Source: Prototheca cutis
Lineage: Eukaryota; Chlorophyta; Trebouxiophyceae; Chlorellales; Chlorellaceae
Direction of reading: 5' to 3'
DNA length: 64,000 nt
Assembly: GCA_002897115.2 (NCBI GenBank)
Contig: BCIH01000015.1
Coordinates: forward strand, 175,827-239,826
In this document: one piece after another, positions 12,645 to 23,362 of the stretch
How the letters are laid out: each line of letters begins with the position of its first letter
Numbering within the stretch: position 1 is the stretch's first letter
The notes under the pieces: model-generated
Told to the model about the DNA's origin: nothing
The model's database searches: none
Seen by the model: only the letters and a program-made list of their open reading frames with translations
Translations under genes and position numbers: made by a program

Positions 12645-12727
12645 TGAGAGCCGTGTATACTAACCANCTATACGATATGCGAAGCGGTGTTTTTCGCATA
12701 CGGGGACTCGAACCCCGGTCCCACGGG
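12645..12727 (-). tRNA. trnE-CTC: Circularly permuted tRNA-Glu (CTC)
   Basis: Minus strand. The 3' half comes first (12727-12693): anticodon-stem strand CCGTG, a 4-nt variable loop, T-arm CGGGG/TTCGAGT/CCCCG, acceptor strand TATGCGA and discriminator A. A 10-nt spacer (12692-12683) follows, then the 5' half (12682-12645): acceptor strand TCGCATA, a D-arm with one N, and anticodon strand CACGG. The two acceptor strands pair over 7 bp and the anticodon strands over 5 bp. Joining 37 to 38 gives loop CTCTCAC, canonical for tRNA-Glu with anticodon CTC (12648-12646). A T6 Pol III terminator lies about 18 nt past the 5' half. The flanks give only a weak 4-bp helix (TACG with CGTG). The order of halves is directly visible; function is inferred. 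Confidence 0.88.
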
Positions 12728-13179
12728 AGATCACGTAATCCTACGCAACCCTAGGATCCTCGGTTTGGATGTCTGGGCGAGAGATTTCGCCCTTAATATT
12801 CTGCTGATGTCCAATAGATTGGGGCAGTGAGAGTGCCGCAACGACAACGACTGGCAGAACATCGCAAAGGCCTCCATGTTTTTATATTACAGATTTTTAC
12901 AGTTGACCCAAGCTCCTGTTGGCTCGAAATCCGTCTGCACTTTTCTGCTGGGCCCTGTTCCGCGAGGGGTCCCTCGGAGCTTCGACACCAGAGCTGCATT
13001 GGGCACGCAGTGGCTGATTATCGGGACACCCGGGCATTGATATCGGTTCATCTCCCTCCTAATATATCTGGGTACCCCCCCTTGCGGGCGTAGATTGACG
13101 CGGGGCCAGCTTGGCCTCGTGGGCGATCTTGCCGAGGCGGCAACACTGATCCGAGCATTTGGAAGTGCCTGTCTCCAGT
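12728..13179. other. Intergenic, no gene seen
   Basis: Upstream of POLD4 and of the minus-strand tRNA-Glu gene, so it should contain both promoters. No motif I can call with confidence. Confidence 0.4.
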
Positions 13180-13642
13180 ATGAGCACGGGCGTGTGGGGT
13201 GGATTTCGACAGCAGCGTCCCGGAGCACAGGCTCGGCCCAAGGGCGCTGCAGAAGGGAAGCCTGATGTTGGGCCACCTGCCGTCACAGCGAGTGCGGGTG
13301 CCACTGCCCTGTCAGAGCCCTCACTCAGTGTGGAGGAGGCAGAGGATGTCCTCCGGCAGTTTGACATGACCTATAAATATGGTCCCTGCATGGGTCTGTC
13401 ACGGATGGAAAGGTATTGGGTTTTGGTGAGGGACAACTGCGGACGCTTGTGTCCTGGGGGATGACTCTGCACTACGGGCGATGTGTGCCGCGCTTGGTCG
13501 CCGTCGAACCATCCTCCTTCCCTTGCTGCCCTGCAGGTGGCAGCGCGCGGCAGATCTGGGCCTTGAACCACCCGGGCAAGTGCGCCAGGTGCTGGAGAGT
13601 GGGCTGCCAGTCAACCCCAAGAGCTGTTTTGACTGGCCCTGA
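13180..13642 (+). CDS. POLD4: DNA polymerase delta subunit 4 (p12)
   Basis: Small accessory subunit of replicative DNA polymerase delta in the nucleus. Two exons, 13180-13412 and 13537-13642, give 112 residues, close to the usual length of about 107. The family signature spans the intron: VLRQFD..YKYGPCMGLSR then MERWQRA, followed by LGLEPP..V..VL and the C-terminal F.WP. The N-terminal half is low-complexity, and I do not see a clear PIP box there. The start is the first ATG in frame. Downstream gene is convergent. Confidence 0.9.
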
Positions 13643-13897
13643 CCAGGACATGGTTGTGAATGAGCGTCTGTGGGAACCCCCAGCTCCCATCAGGAGCATC
13701 TGTAGCCTCAGCGCACCAAGCCACTCCATGCACTCAACAACAACATGTAAAAAATATTACATAATCATGCGCAGGCAAGGCTATGTGCCGAGGGCGAGCA
13801 CAACATGTTGGCCTCTCGGCCACGCATGCAGGCGCTCTGGGTACCCCGCTGCAACGCAGCCACCAGGCCAGCGCCAGGTCAGCGTCATCAGCACCAC

Positions 13898-15109
13898 TCA
13901 CTCTTCGGGCCCAAGACCCAGTGCTGAATCGACGGCTCGCTCGAGTTCGGTGGCGGTGTGAGAGATGGCGTCTGCAAGAGCAGGCCACTGGCCAGCGGTA
14001 CCGCTTTCTGCGAGCTCCGCGCGGCCAAGGTCTGAGAGCCTCTTGGCCCTGGCGCGCACGACTGCCAGCTCCCGCCGCATCTCCCCCCGGTCCAGCGGCG
14101 GGTACGACAGCGCTGCCGCCGAATCGATCGCGTTGGCCATCTCATCAGCTAAACGCTTGGCCAAGTCCCAGGCCTTCCAGTCCGAAGCATCGGGCGTCCG
14201 CACGATTCCATCAAAAAGGCTGCGCACCAGCTCCTCGCCGGCTTCCAGCAGCGCCAAGGCAGACGCAGTCACGCAGCGCGGACTGCTGTCTGCGGCGCGC
14301 TGCGACTCATCGGCATCAGCATCGTTGTTCTCGCTGGCGGTGCCTTCGGCCTGCGGGGGCTCTTCAGCTGCAGACGTGCTTTCCTCTTGAGCAGCAGTTG
14401 CTGGCACGTCCTCTTGAGGAGTGGCGGTGGCATTCTCTGCGGCAGTCTCGTCGTCCTCCTCCTCCCCCACTGCGTCAGCAGCACTATCTGCCTCCTCCTC
14501 CTGCTCCTGCTCCTCCTCGAGCTCCTGCTGCAGCTCGCGCTTGGCGTCTGCGAGCACACGCAGCCGCGTCTCGACAGCGTCTTTCAGCGCGCTGCGGTTG
14601 GTCCAAGGTCCCTGGAGCGCAGGCGTGCTCACGACCAAGCGGGCCAGGGCCTCTGCGGTCCTCTGAATCCGCATCTGGCTCGCTCCCCCTGCGCCAGCGC
14701 CCATCTCAGGGGGTACTCTCTCCCCCGTGGCGGCGACCAGCCGGAGCAGGTCCATGCCTTGAAGCAGCAATGGGTCGATGCGGGCCTCCATCAGCACACG
14801 CAGCGCACCGGCCACGTGAGTCATCGTGGCGAATAAGATTCGGTCAACTTCCCGGGCCTTGACCGCGATGTGGTGGCTCACCTTGGCCAGTGCCTCGGCC
14901 GGCGGCGTGCCAGAGCTGTAGCACTGGCCCAGCAGCTTCAGGGCAGTGGCCAGGGAGACCAGCGCATCACCAAACATATCAGACATGCGCTGCGGGATGT
15001 CGGCGCGCACCTCTGGTGATTGCGGACACTCCGTCAGCAGCTCGCGCAGTCTCAGAAGCATCTCGTACCCATCCTCCCTCGGGTTGGCTGCTGCCCTGCT
15101 ACCAGCCAT
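13898..15109 (-). CDS. CCNDBP1/GCIP-like acidic helical protein
   Basis: A single uninterrupted ORF of 403 residues, unusual among intron-rich neighbours. The N-terminal 170 residues are predicted all-helical. A Glu-rich segment (about 205-275, with EEEQEQEEE) follows, then a C-terminal helical block. The overall plan (helical N-domain, acidic linker, then a segment with an LSYPPLD-type motif near residue 345 followed by basic helices) resembles the cyclin-D1-binding protein 1 / GCIP family, which is implicated in cell-cycle control. No catalytic motif. The family assignment rests on architecture and short similarities only; an unrelated coiled-coil protein is possible. Confidence 0.5.
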   Translation of the reverse strand: MAGSRAAANPREDGYEMLLRLRELLTECPQSPEVRADIPQRMSDMFGDALVSLATALKLLGQCYSSGTPPAEALAKVSHHIAVKAREVDRILFATMTHVAGALRVLMEARIDPLLLQGMDLLRLVAATGERVPPEMGAGAGGASQMRIQRTAEALARLVVSTPALQGPWTNRSALKDAVETRLRVLADAKRELQQELEEEQEQEEEADSAADAVGEEEDDETAAENATATPQEDVPATAAQEESTSAAEEPPQAEGTASENNDADADESQRAADSSPRCVTASALALLEAGEELVRSLFDGIVRTPDASDWKAWDLAKRLADEMANAIDSAAALSYPPLDRGEMRRELAVVRARAKRLSDLGRAELAESGTAGQWPALADAISHTATELERAVDSALGLGPEE

Positions 15110-15220
15110 GGCTGTAAAGCTGCGCTATGTACCGGAGAGCTGCCGGCAGCGATCTCCCACCCCGGCACGAGGGGCTTGCTTGTGTAAACAGGCAACAGGC
15201 TCAGTCCAAGCGCCAGACAC

Positions 15221-15731
15221 TCACTGCTGCGGGGCAGGCTTGACGCGACCACACGAGTTGTTAAATGCCTCCACCTGCTCTTTGCACTGCGTATTGTTTT
15301 GGGGGTGTTTGATTGAGCGCCAGGCATTGATGCTGTCAGGCAGGAGGGTCACGCTACTTCTGGACCTTCCTTCCCACTGTCCTTGCAGATCCGGCAACTG
15401 GCGCCCGCACAGAAAACCCACTCCAGGATGGAAAGTGTGATCCAGATTGGGGCATAGACAGAAAGCATGCCCGAGCTCCCCCCCACCCGCCCCAACCCAG
15501 GCTCGAGCCAAGTCAAAGCACCTTGCTGTGATCGCCCTTGTGCTCTTTCAGGCAGGCTTGCAGCGCATCGACGGCGCAGGGGCTTTGGATCTTGACCAGG
15601 GGCTGGCTCTGCAGGATTTGGAATCGGGATACGCACTGTGAACACCGTCGCATCCAACGACTCCCGCGACTTTCCTCCCTGGACCCATGGGTCCAGCGGC
15701 CCGAATGAGCAACGCGCACCTGCGCGTCCAT
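15221..15731 (-). CDS. 54-residue twin-cysteine-pair (CHCH-like) protein
   Basis: Three exons on the minus strand: 15731-15720 (four codons, MDAQ), 15608-15522 and 15286-15221, total 55 codons including stop, all phase 0 with GT-AG borders. The core is a helix with CAVDALQAC, a short turn (KEHKGDHSK) and a second helix with CKEQVEAFNNSC, the helical-hairpin plan of CHCH proteins imported into the mitochondrial intermembrane space by Mia40. The cysteine spacings are CX7C and CX10C rather than CX9C. The specific family was not recognised. The tiny first exon makes the start less sure than the body. Divergent from TIP41. Confidence 0.65.
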
Positions 15732-16060
15732 CTAAAGCCGACCCTGCTGAAAAGAGACACAATGTCACAGTGACAATTCAAATAAATGGGCGAGCCTCCT
15801 TTGCAGGGCTCCTCTACTCAAATGGATATAGCGCTGTGTGTGAGTGCGCCCTGCCATTTCACGGATGGGATGGGTTTTCCTTTCGCGAGCGAATCCCCTG
15901 ATGCATGGAGCTCGGGACTGCTCACTCGTCACGGACAGCATCACACAGATCATAAATCGATTTCCTCTCACTTCTGGACATTCATTTCATGTGCAGCGAC
16001 ATCATTGCATGCCTGATCGAATAGTGGATTGGCGCCCCATTTTGAGGCAGCGAGCCGAGC
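15732..16060. promoter_or_regulatory. Shared divergent intergenic region
   Basis: The 329 bp between the starts of the minus-strand cysteine-pair gene and plus-strand TIP41 must contain both promoters. I cannot identify a core element with confidence. Confidence 0.4.
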
Positions 16061-17884
16061 ATGAGGGTGACTCGCACCCTGGATGAGAAGGGTGTGCAAG
16101 AGAACAGTTGGGTTGATTGGGAGGTGTCAATGGTACTGTCGGTGAGGTCTTTGGGCCACAAACCCAATACACTGGTCCAACCAACCGTGTGAACTCACGA
16201 CATTCCTGATTCAATGCAGCTGTTCAAGCCGCAGGAGCCCAGGTGGTGGGGGCTGAGACCGGCGTGCGGATCCAGGGGTGGGAAGTCACCTGTGCTGAAG
16301 CACCCATCACCCGTAAGAGCCGTGCTGTGGTGGGGTTGAGAGTTTGGTGATGGTAATGGCAAGGAACGGCACTGGTTTAGCGCATGCCAGGGTGACGTGT
16401 GTGTGTGTTTTTTTTTTTTTGGGGGGGGGGGGGGGGGTTGATACTGTAAAGGCGTCCTTCCCCCAAGACTGGAGAGATGTTGTGGCAGCCTCAAATCCCA
16501 AGCCCCTCTCCCCTTACAACACAGCCGATGCAGAGGTAGAAATCTTGAAGGAGCGGTGTTCGAGCATCGGTTGGCCCGAGCAATTTTTCGGGGGCAACCA
16601 TCTAACTCTGCGGCACGAAGAAAGTGGGATCGTCCTCCGATTCACGGCCGAGGATGCCCTGCAAGGTCTGCATGATTGAGTCGGCACATTGAATGTACCT
16701 GGGGCGTGCTAGCAGTGTAGCAACAGCTGGGAGGTCTTGATTTTGGGGGTTGGGGCTGTGCTTGAGGTCCTTGGGCGGCCGTTGGTGGTCCCTCGCGGTG
16801 CGATGTGCGTACCCCCGTTTGTACCAGCATAGGCCCCCCCAAACTCTAAGACACAGCCAACTCCACATCGACAATTCTCCAGACTGGCTCAAAGGAATCG
16901 AGCAGCCGGTGCATGTCAAGGATGCGGCAAAGTGGATGAGGGCGCATGAGCGGGAGGCGGCCTACCAAGACGCCAAGGTCCTCCACTACGACTGGTGCGT
17001 GAGGGGGCAATGGATGCGCTTGTTACCCCAAGACCGATCCCATCCCAGCAGCGACGAGCATTCACAGCCACCAGGTCTTGACCCCAGCCATCGACGATCA
17101 CACGCAGGACGTACACGACTGCGTACCGGGGAAGCACGCTGGGGAGTGATGCAGAGTGGGAAGAAAGCGAGAGCGTGATGGACCGGGCACTGCTGACGGC
17201 ACGGGACCCCATCCTGCTCTATGCCGACATTCCGCTCTACGAAAGCGAGCTGGAAGACAATGGCATTGCCTCTTTGTCCGTCAAGGTTAGACTTGTTGGG
17301 GTCTTACCCTCTTTTATACATACCCGTTGGCCTTGTTTATCCGTTTGTCTGCTTTTATGGGAAAGAGCCGAGTCACCGGTCCCAAGTCCAAACCCGGCAA
17401 CCATCAGCAGGTGCGGGTGATGCCTCGGTGCTGGTACGTCTTGCTGCGCTTTTGGCTCCGAGTGGATGGCGTGCTGGTACGCCTCCGTACCAGCCGCGTC
17501 TTTTGCGCATTCAGCAGGCCCAACACCGTCCTGCGAGAGGTAAGGGGGTGTGCGGGTTGCGAGGTTGGTGCGCGGGAGAGTGTGGAGCCCGGGCGAGGGA
17601 CCAGCACCCCGCGCGTCCTCGCAGTCTGAACAACCTGCCCGTGGCTGGTGAACCCGCGACACCACCAATACCGCCAACAGCGACTCCCGCAACTGCTGCA
17701 GACGACGTTCCATGAGGGAACAATGGCGGCACTGGCAAGCGCGGGCATCCCGCCGTCCTCTGGCGCATTTACCGACGCCGACAGCCTGGCCGCCGCGCTC
17801 GGGGCCATTGCACCAGATGGTGTCAAGCTGCACGAGAGGAGGCGGCTGGTATTGGACTTGAAACCCGGTGGAATTGCGGCGTGA
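16061..17884 (+). CDS. TIP41: TIP41-like protein (PP2A/TOR pathway regulator)
   Basis: TIP41/TIPRL binds the catalytic subunits of PP2A-type phosphatases and links them to TOR signalling. Seven exons: 16061-16091, 16220-16312, 16534-16665, 16883-16994, 17108-17285, 17411-17539, 17681-17884, total 292 residues. Family landmarks in order are IQGWEVT near residue 35, YDW.YTT..RGS.LG near 120, LLYADIPLYESEL, the ELEDNGIASLSVKVRVMP core near 180, and RFWLRVDGVLVR. The short first exon was chosen because it is the only upstream ATG exon that splices in phase into exon 2. One intron (16313-16533) contains a T11-G18 tract. Followed within 100 bp by a permuted tRNA gene. Confidence 0.88.
16409..16437. 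repeat. T-run/G-run tract in a TIP41 intron
   Basis: A run of about 11 T followed directly by about 18 G. It is the reverse complement of the C-run/A-run tracts seen in several other introns of this window. Confidence 0.9.
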
Positions 17885-17979
17885 GGTTTTCGCCGTGTCG
17901 GAGCGAGTTCCGAAAGTGGAGGCTGGGATATGAAGAGCGCCGGAAATTCGTAAAGAAACTTAGAACAACCCTGGATGAC

Positions 17980-18087
17980 ATGCACTCTCCTTTACCGGAG
18001 GCCCAGGTTCGAACCCTGGTGCGGGCAATCTCCGGGAATCCCCCCCCCCGCCCGTATGACGGAGTGGTCTAACGTGGTGCACTTAAG
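17980..18087 (+). tRNA. trnL-TAA: Circularly permuted tRNA-Leu (TAA)
   Basis: The 3' half comes first (17980-18027): anticodon-stem strand TGCAC, a class II variable arm (CTCC/GGAG), T-arm CCAGG/TTCGAAC/CCTGG, acceptor strand TGCGGGC and discriminator A. A 22-nt spacer (18028-18049) includes a C10 run. The 5' half (18050-18087) follows: acceptor GCCCGTA, a D-arm, anticodon strand GTGCA and loop start CTTAAG. The acceptor strands pair over 7 bp (one G-U) and the anticodon strands over 5 bp. The rejoined loop CTTAAGA contains anticodon TAA (18084-18086). Leader ATGA (17975-17978) can pair with trailer TCGT (18088-18091), a 4-bp helix as expected for a bulge-helix-bulge splice site. T4 terminator at 18093-18096. 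Confidence 0.93.
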
Positions 18088-18096
18088 TCGTGTTTT

Positions 18097-18731
18097 GCTG
18101 AATGTGTTAGGCAAATACAGCTGCGCAACGGCATACTGCGCTTTTGGGGGATTGTCATGGATGCATAGCTCCATTGTTTAACATCAAGTCCATGGCTACC
18201 GATTTTGTTCTGCGCAAGTGCTGCGATGCATCTGACCACTTGCCAGCAAGCAAGCTCGAGCACTTGCTTTATTTGGCCAGCAGGCAACCCTTGGGATCGA
18301 ATGTCAGGAACGGTGTCACAGGCAGACGGGAAGGTAGCCATGGTTCTGGGTCATGCTGCACACTCGAGGGAGCAGTGTCCGTATCAGGCTAGATCATGAT
18401 TTTTATGCTGATTTTTATTTGTACTGCTGATCTTGTGTCCTGCTTTGCTCTTTGGTAAGGTTGCATTGAACTAGGCAGGTCCCTGGGTCTGTGGCCTGGC
18501 CGCCATCAGGTGAAGATGACTTTCCAGGGGGGACAGCAAGGGCAAAGGCTCCATTTCGGGAGAGCCTGGACGCCCCCTCCCCAGCTCAAAAACGTCACAG
18601 CATCCGGCGAACTCTCGAGGACCCACATTTTCTCGAAGGACTCACATTGTGAGCATCAGACCCGCCGCGCGCTGCCCTGCTCGCGGTGAGCGGGCAGGTC
18701 TCTCGGGGCCTGTGCTTTGGCTGGCCCCGCC
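18097..18731. other. Intergenic, no gene seen
   Basis: AT-richer than the genes around it. Small ORFs are scattered and lack consistent splice partners. It holds the promoter of the TFIIA small-subunit gene at its right end. Confidence 0.4.
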
Positions 18732-19443
18732 ATGGCGGACCAGCTGTACATCCGGTCCAGCATCGGCGAGAGCCTGATGGTGGCTCTGGAGACCATGGTG
18801 GAGGATGGCAAGATCCCGGAGGCCCTGGCGTACCGCGTCAAGCAGGAGGCAAGCGCGAGACGGTGTCTGTGTGCAGGGCAGGCAATCTTCAAGGGGGAGG
18901 CGCGCTCTCCTGCCCGTCGTGCCACCCGAGTTAGCACCCTGCTTGGCTGACACGTCCATCCCCTCTTGTCTCCGCATGCTGCAGTTTGGCACGTGCATCC
19001 TCAAGTCGATGGAGCAGCGCATCACTGCCAAGTCCAGCTTCAAGGGCCAGCTGGACACCTATCGTTTTTGCGACAATGTGAGCTTTGGGTTTTTTGGGGG
19101 GAAGGATCTGGATGAGTTAAGACGCGATGCTGCGGACGGGGATTGAATTGAGCGTGTGCAGGCCGGAAGCATGGACGGGTCGCCAGGGTTTCCTGCATGC
19201 GAAAGGTGTCATCCGTTCATCCTCAGCTGAGCGCCAGCGACCCTGCCACTCGTCCGTCACTGCCCGCTCTTTCTTCCAATCTCCCCTCTTTGACAGGTCT
19301 GGGACTTTAAGCTTCGGGACGTGACCTTCCGGCTGAGTCCCACGCAGTCGTCCAACAAGAAGGACGATGTCGAGCTCAAGGCTGACCGTATCCAGTTGGT
19401 CCTCGTAGACAGCAAGGTCGTAGCCGCTGCCGCCGGCAACTGA
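18732..19443 (+). CDS. GTF2A2: Transcription initiation factor IIA small subunit
   Basis: Gamma subunit of TFIIA, which stabilises TBP on the promoter. Three exons, 18732-18848, 18985-19077, 19297-19443, give 118 residues, matching the family. Landmarks: YIRSSIGESLMVALE (N-terminal four-helix bundle), then GQLDTYRFCDNVWDF.L.DV.F (the beta-barrel half), and a short variable tail ending AAAAGN. Intron 1 begins with GC rather than GT (GCAAGC at 18849), one of four such introns in the window. Confidence 0.92.
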
Positions 19444-20113
19444 GGGCCGAATGATGGAGCCTTTGTTGTGAGGGAGATGCAGCGGGCGCCTTTGGGAAGG
19501 GCGAAAGGAGATGCGGGCGCTCTTCTTGAGGTTCACCCGAGGCTGCAGTGGTTGGACTGGCAGAGTGGCATTCCCCAGGTGGAAATCCCCACTCGGGACC
19601 GCCAAACCTAGTGAGTGATGGACAGGTCTCCATCTTGAGAGGACAGGCACCCCGTGTTCCAGGCGATGCCGTGCCGAGTCGCCACCCTTGATCCCAGCGA
19701 GCCGCGCAATTGATGCACATCATGAGATGCCAGCCTTGCTTCGATCGGAAAAAGGGTCCATGCTGGGTACTGCGGGCTGAAGCGCCACGGGGCCGATGAC
19801 AGGGACAACAGTCGTTTCCGCATGCATGCATGTGCATGATGCAAAATGCTACCAGCAGACTCAATATTCTATTGCATTGAGTACAGCTGCTGGTGTCTCT
19901 TGTGAAACGAGGCAAGACGATGGAGGTGAGGGGCAGTGTGCGGCAAGCTCCCCTCAAGGGAGCACTTGATGCCTGTTCTCATTCTCACATGGCCATGCCC
20001 TCTTCCACAGCACACGAGTCGCTGGAAAGAGGCATGCCGTCATTCAAGTCATCACAGATCAAAATTGCAGGCGGCCCCGCAGCATCACCATGCTACCGTC
20101 ATGACATCGCCAT
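19444..20113. other. Convergent 3' intergenic region, no gene seen
   Basis: Lies between the stops of GTF2A2 (+) and the MFS transporter (-). The overlapping short reading frames on both strands show no family similarity and no splice support. Confidence 0.45.
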
Positions 20114-23009
20114 TCATGGGCAGAGCTGGACCCCCGCTGGCCGAGCAGGAAGCACCCCTTGCGTGGCAACAAGCTCGGTGTCCAGGCGGGTGTAGGCCGT
20201 TGCGCTGCGTGTGCGCTGTGCATGCAGGCGCCAGACCCACAGCGTCGCCAGCCCAGCCAACCACGCACCGGCAAGCAGCACGGCTCCCAGCGCATAGATG
20301 CGGGCACCGCCCAACAAAGGCCACAGACCGCCGGCTAGCAGTGCCCCAAGTCCAGCTCCAATGCCGCTGTACAGCCCCGCAAACACACTCTGTTGCCGTT
20401 GTGTAATCAGGGGGTGGGGTTGTGTTAGAGGTGGCGAGGAGAGGAAAACCGGCAGGCGTTGCAGCTGAAACCCTTTCAGGGTGATTGCCCTGCAGGCAGG
20501 CATCAGGCCGGCAGGCCACTGTAGTGGTATGCATGCATGCGTGTCAATGCAAGCCCTAATAAATATGTGCACGGTGCATTTGCAGAGGGTGGTCAGCAGC
20601 GTTCATGCAGCTGTTTCCCTGCGGACCCCAAGCAAAGATGTACACAGCAGTGGCACCCCCCCGACCGACCGACCTGAACCGTGGAGCGGGCATGCTTGGG
20701 GGCAGTTTTCTTGACGTAGACGCATGCCGCCGACCAACTCAGGGCAAAGGTAGCGCCCTGGAGCAGCTCGGCTCCCAGGACTAACCAGGTGTTGCCCAGG
20801 ACCGGCAGCACCTGGCAGGTGATGGGAAGAGATTTACAGTCGGCAGGGGGGCGGCAGGCCTTGGGCCGTGGCATCACAACCCCCACCTTGCACGCGCACC
20901 GCATAGCAGGACAGACGCAGGATGAACGCGGCCATGGCCAGGTGGAAAGCGCGAAGCACGCCCAGTCGCGCCAGAATCTTGCCGCTGAAGAAAAATACGG
21001 GAATTTCGGCAGCGCAGTTGGCCGACAGGCATAGGCCCAGCAACGTGCCCCCCGCGCCTGCATCGTTGTTCGTGGTGCCGTGGTTGTGAGATCACTACAT
21101 GCGCCCTCCATCCATCCATCTGGACTCTGGTCATTGGAAAGCAGGACCATCAGCAGCAGGACCACACACACTCAAAACCATCACACCCCAGGAAGCTGAC
21201 CGAGATTTGATAGGAAGAGGAAGAGGTAGCTGATGAGGCCGTTGGCGACGCCCATGAGCAGGGCGACCCAGAAGAACATGGCGACAGTGGGGTCGGCGAG
21301 CAGGTCCGCGACCGCGGCCCAGACACCTTGCTCCTGCCGTGCCTGAGCTACGGAACTCGTGTCGGACCCAGCGACACTGAGCACCGACCCTGCATCGGAG
21401 CAGGATTCCTCGGAGCAGGGCCCGGTGGCCTGTCGCCGCGGCGGCGTCAGCAGGCTGCTTGCTGAAGCCGGCAGCTGTGCCAGCGAGATGCCAGCGCCAC
21501 TAGGCGGAGTGGCTGCCAGTGCGGGCGTCTTGGGTGTTCTCGTCGTCGGTGCGCAGGCCCCCGGCGGCAGGAAGCCCGCCGGTGCATCAGATGGCCCCGT
21601 TGTCGCACTGACATGCAGCACGGTGTAGGGTCTCGTGTGCATGGCGTCCCCAAGGAAAGGCGTGACGTCCAAATCCGCATCCTGGTCTTGGTATGAAGGC
21701 TGCTGCAAAGCCTGCTGGGAAGGCTGCCCTTCTGCTCCGGGACCTGGACCCAACCCAGACGACGGCTGCCAGGCCAGGATCGGAGACATGGGCTCTGGCG
21801 GTTCCACCGACGCCCAAGCACGCTGCAGTGCCGTCGGCGTTGGGATGTACGTCAGACCTTCTGTGAGACCCGGCAGGGGGCCTGGATGGGCATTGGTGTA
21901 GCCTCCCTGCCCGCCGCCAGCTGGCACCATGCCGCCCTGCCTGGCCTCAATCCCAGAAGTCCCCGCCACCACTCCCTCCTCCTGTCTGGAGCCCAGGGCT
22001 GCCATGGGCATGAGGAGCGTGGGGATGAACGCAATGCTGACCAGCACGACATACAGAGTCAGGGACGCCTGCAGGCCGTAGCGTTGGATGAGTAGACCAG
22101 CCAGCGGGCTGGTGCAGCCCCAGCCAATGCTGGCCCACATCCTCGTCCTCCCATACTCGGTATCCTGGATTGTTTATTTTTTTGTGTATTGGAGGATAGT
22201 GTTGTCATCCCTTGATAAATAAAGGGCTTGGTAGGCTGGTCTTAGATGACAAAACAAAGTTGAATTCAAGGAGATCACGCTGCAAACATGGCATGCATGC
22301 CACCTCCTATTTCCGTCACTGCAACCATAACCCTTCCTCCCGGCCCCGATTCCCTCACATCTACAGCGGCGGCGACGACGGCGGCCTCAATCAGCACACC
22401 CATGGGTGCTGCGGCAGCTTCACTGATAAGCGTGAGGGCCAGATTGAGCAGAAACCCCGAAACATGCGCCAGCACCGCCCGGGCGGCCAGAGCCGCGACA
22501 AAGGTGCCTAGCAGCGCAGCGCGGTGGGCAGCCCTGGCGTCGGCGGCCGCCACCACCAGGTTGCCCGCGGGTGCGGTGATCCAGGGCCGCACCGCGCAGA
22601 GCAAGCCCAGTTGGACGGGCGGAAAGCCACGGCCCGAATACAGCAGGACCAAATAGGGCACCATGCACACCGCACCGGCGTTGTACAGCAGGTACCATGC
22701 CTAATGGGTGTGCATTCATATGTGGAAGTGGGTTTGTTTTCGATAGTGGAATGCTTGGGGCCTGGGGTCGTTGACTGGCTGTGAATGACGAGGGGCCTGT
22801 TTGAGGCCACCCGTCCGGTTCCTCTCCTAGCCAAGCCAAAATCACCCTTCACGAGGACCATGCCTCTCACCCACCCTGGCGACGTTCATGTGGGTGGTGT
22901 TTTCTAGGCCTGTTCGGGCTCTCTTGGCCATGCGCAGAAGCCTGCCGCCCCATGCCCCCGCCTTGGTCCACACTCGGGCCCTGGCCAGGCCCACGTGAGC
23001 CTTGGTCAT
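20114..23009 (-). CDS. MFSD6-like major facilitator transporter
   Basis: Multipass membrane transporter of the MFS_1_like / MFSD6 group (LacY-like fold); substrate unknown. Six exons on the minus strand: 23009-22875, 22700-22359, 22164-21201, 21057-20900, 20811-20674, 20389-20114, total 670 residues. Landmarks: PYLVLLYSGRGFPPVQLGLL near the N-terminus, YGRTRMWASIGWG, and LVLGAELLQGATFALSWSA followed by GLYSGIGAGLGALLAGG, all diagnostic of this group. Exon 3 carries a roughly 190-residue hydrophilic Gly/Pro/Ala/Ser insert between the sixth and seventh TM helices, far longer than the usual cytosolic loop. The basic N-terminus (MTKAHVGLARARVW) may act in targeting. Confidence 0.78.
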
Positions 23010-23362
23010 GATCCGGTCAGCTCGCGGGCTCGGGACACCACGCGTCCGGGCCAGGCAACCCGTCAGACCTACGCCTATACTCTTATAATGACGATTAAAA
23101 TGTGTGGAAGAGGTGTGTGCCCGGGAATATGGCCAGTCATCGAAAAAGAGTCAGGCGGTGGACTGGTCAGGCGTTGTGCGCTTGCCGCGCGGATCGCGGC
23201 CACTCCCTGCCGGGCGCAACCGTACCCCGCTGGCCATCCTCGAGCCGCTCGGGAACGTCCAGGACAGCATTGTCAGGCGTTTGTCCATTCTTACAGGCGT
23301 TTCATAGGGAAGTTGCACACCTACGGTCGGTCATCTTGGCACACGGCTGCAAGCAAAAATCT
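23010..23362. other. Intergenic, no gene seen
   Basis: Between the transporter start and the 3' end of the next minus-strand gene. Nothing recognisable. Confidence 0.4.

Noticed and set aside
12675..12700. Hairpin TATGCGAA...TTCGCATA looking like a terminator or palindromic site
   Set aside because: It is the two acceptor-stem strands of the permuted tRNA-Glu brought next to each other by the permutation.
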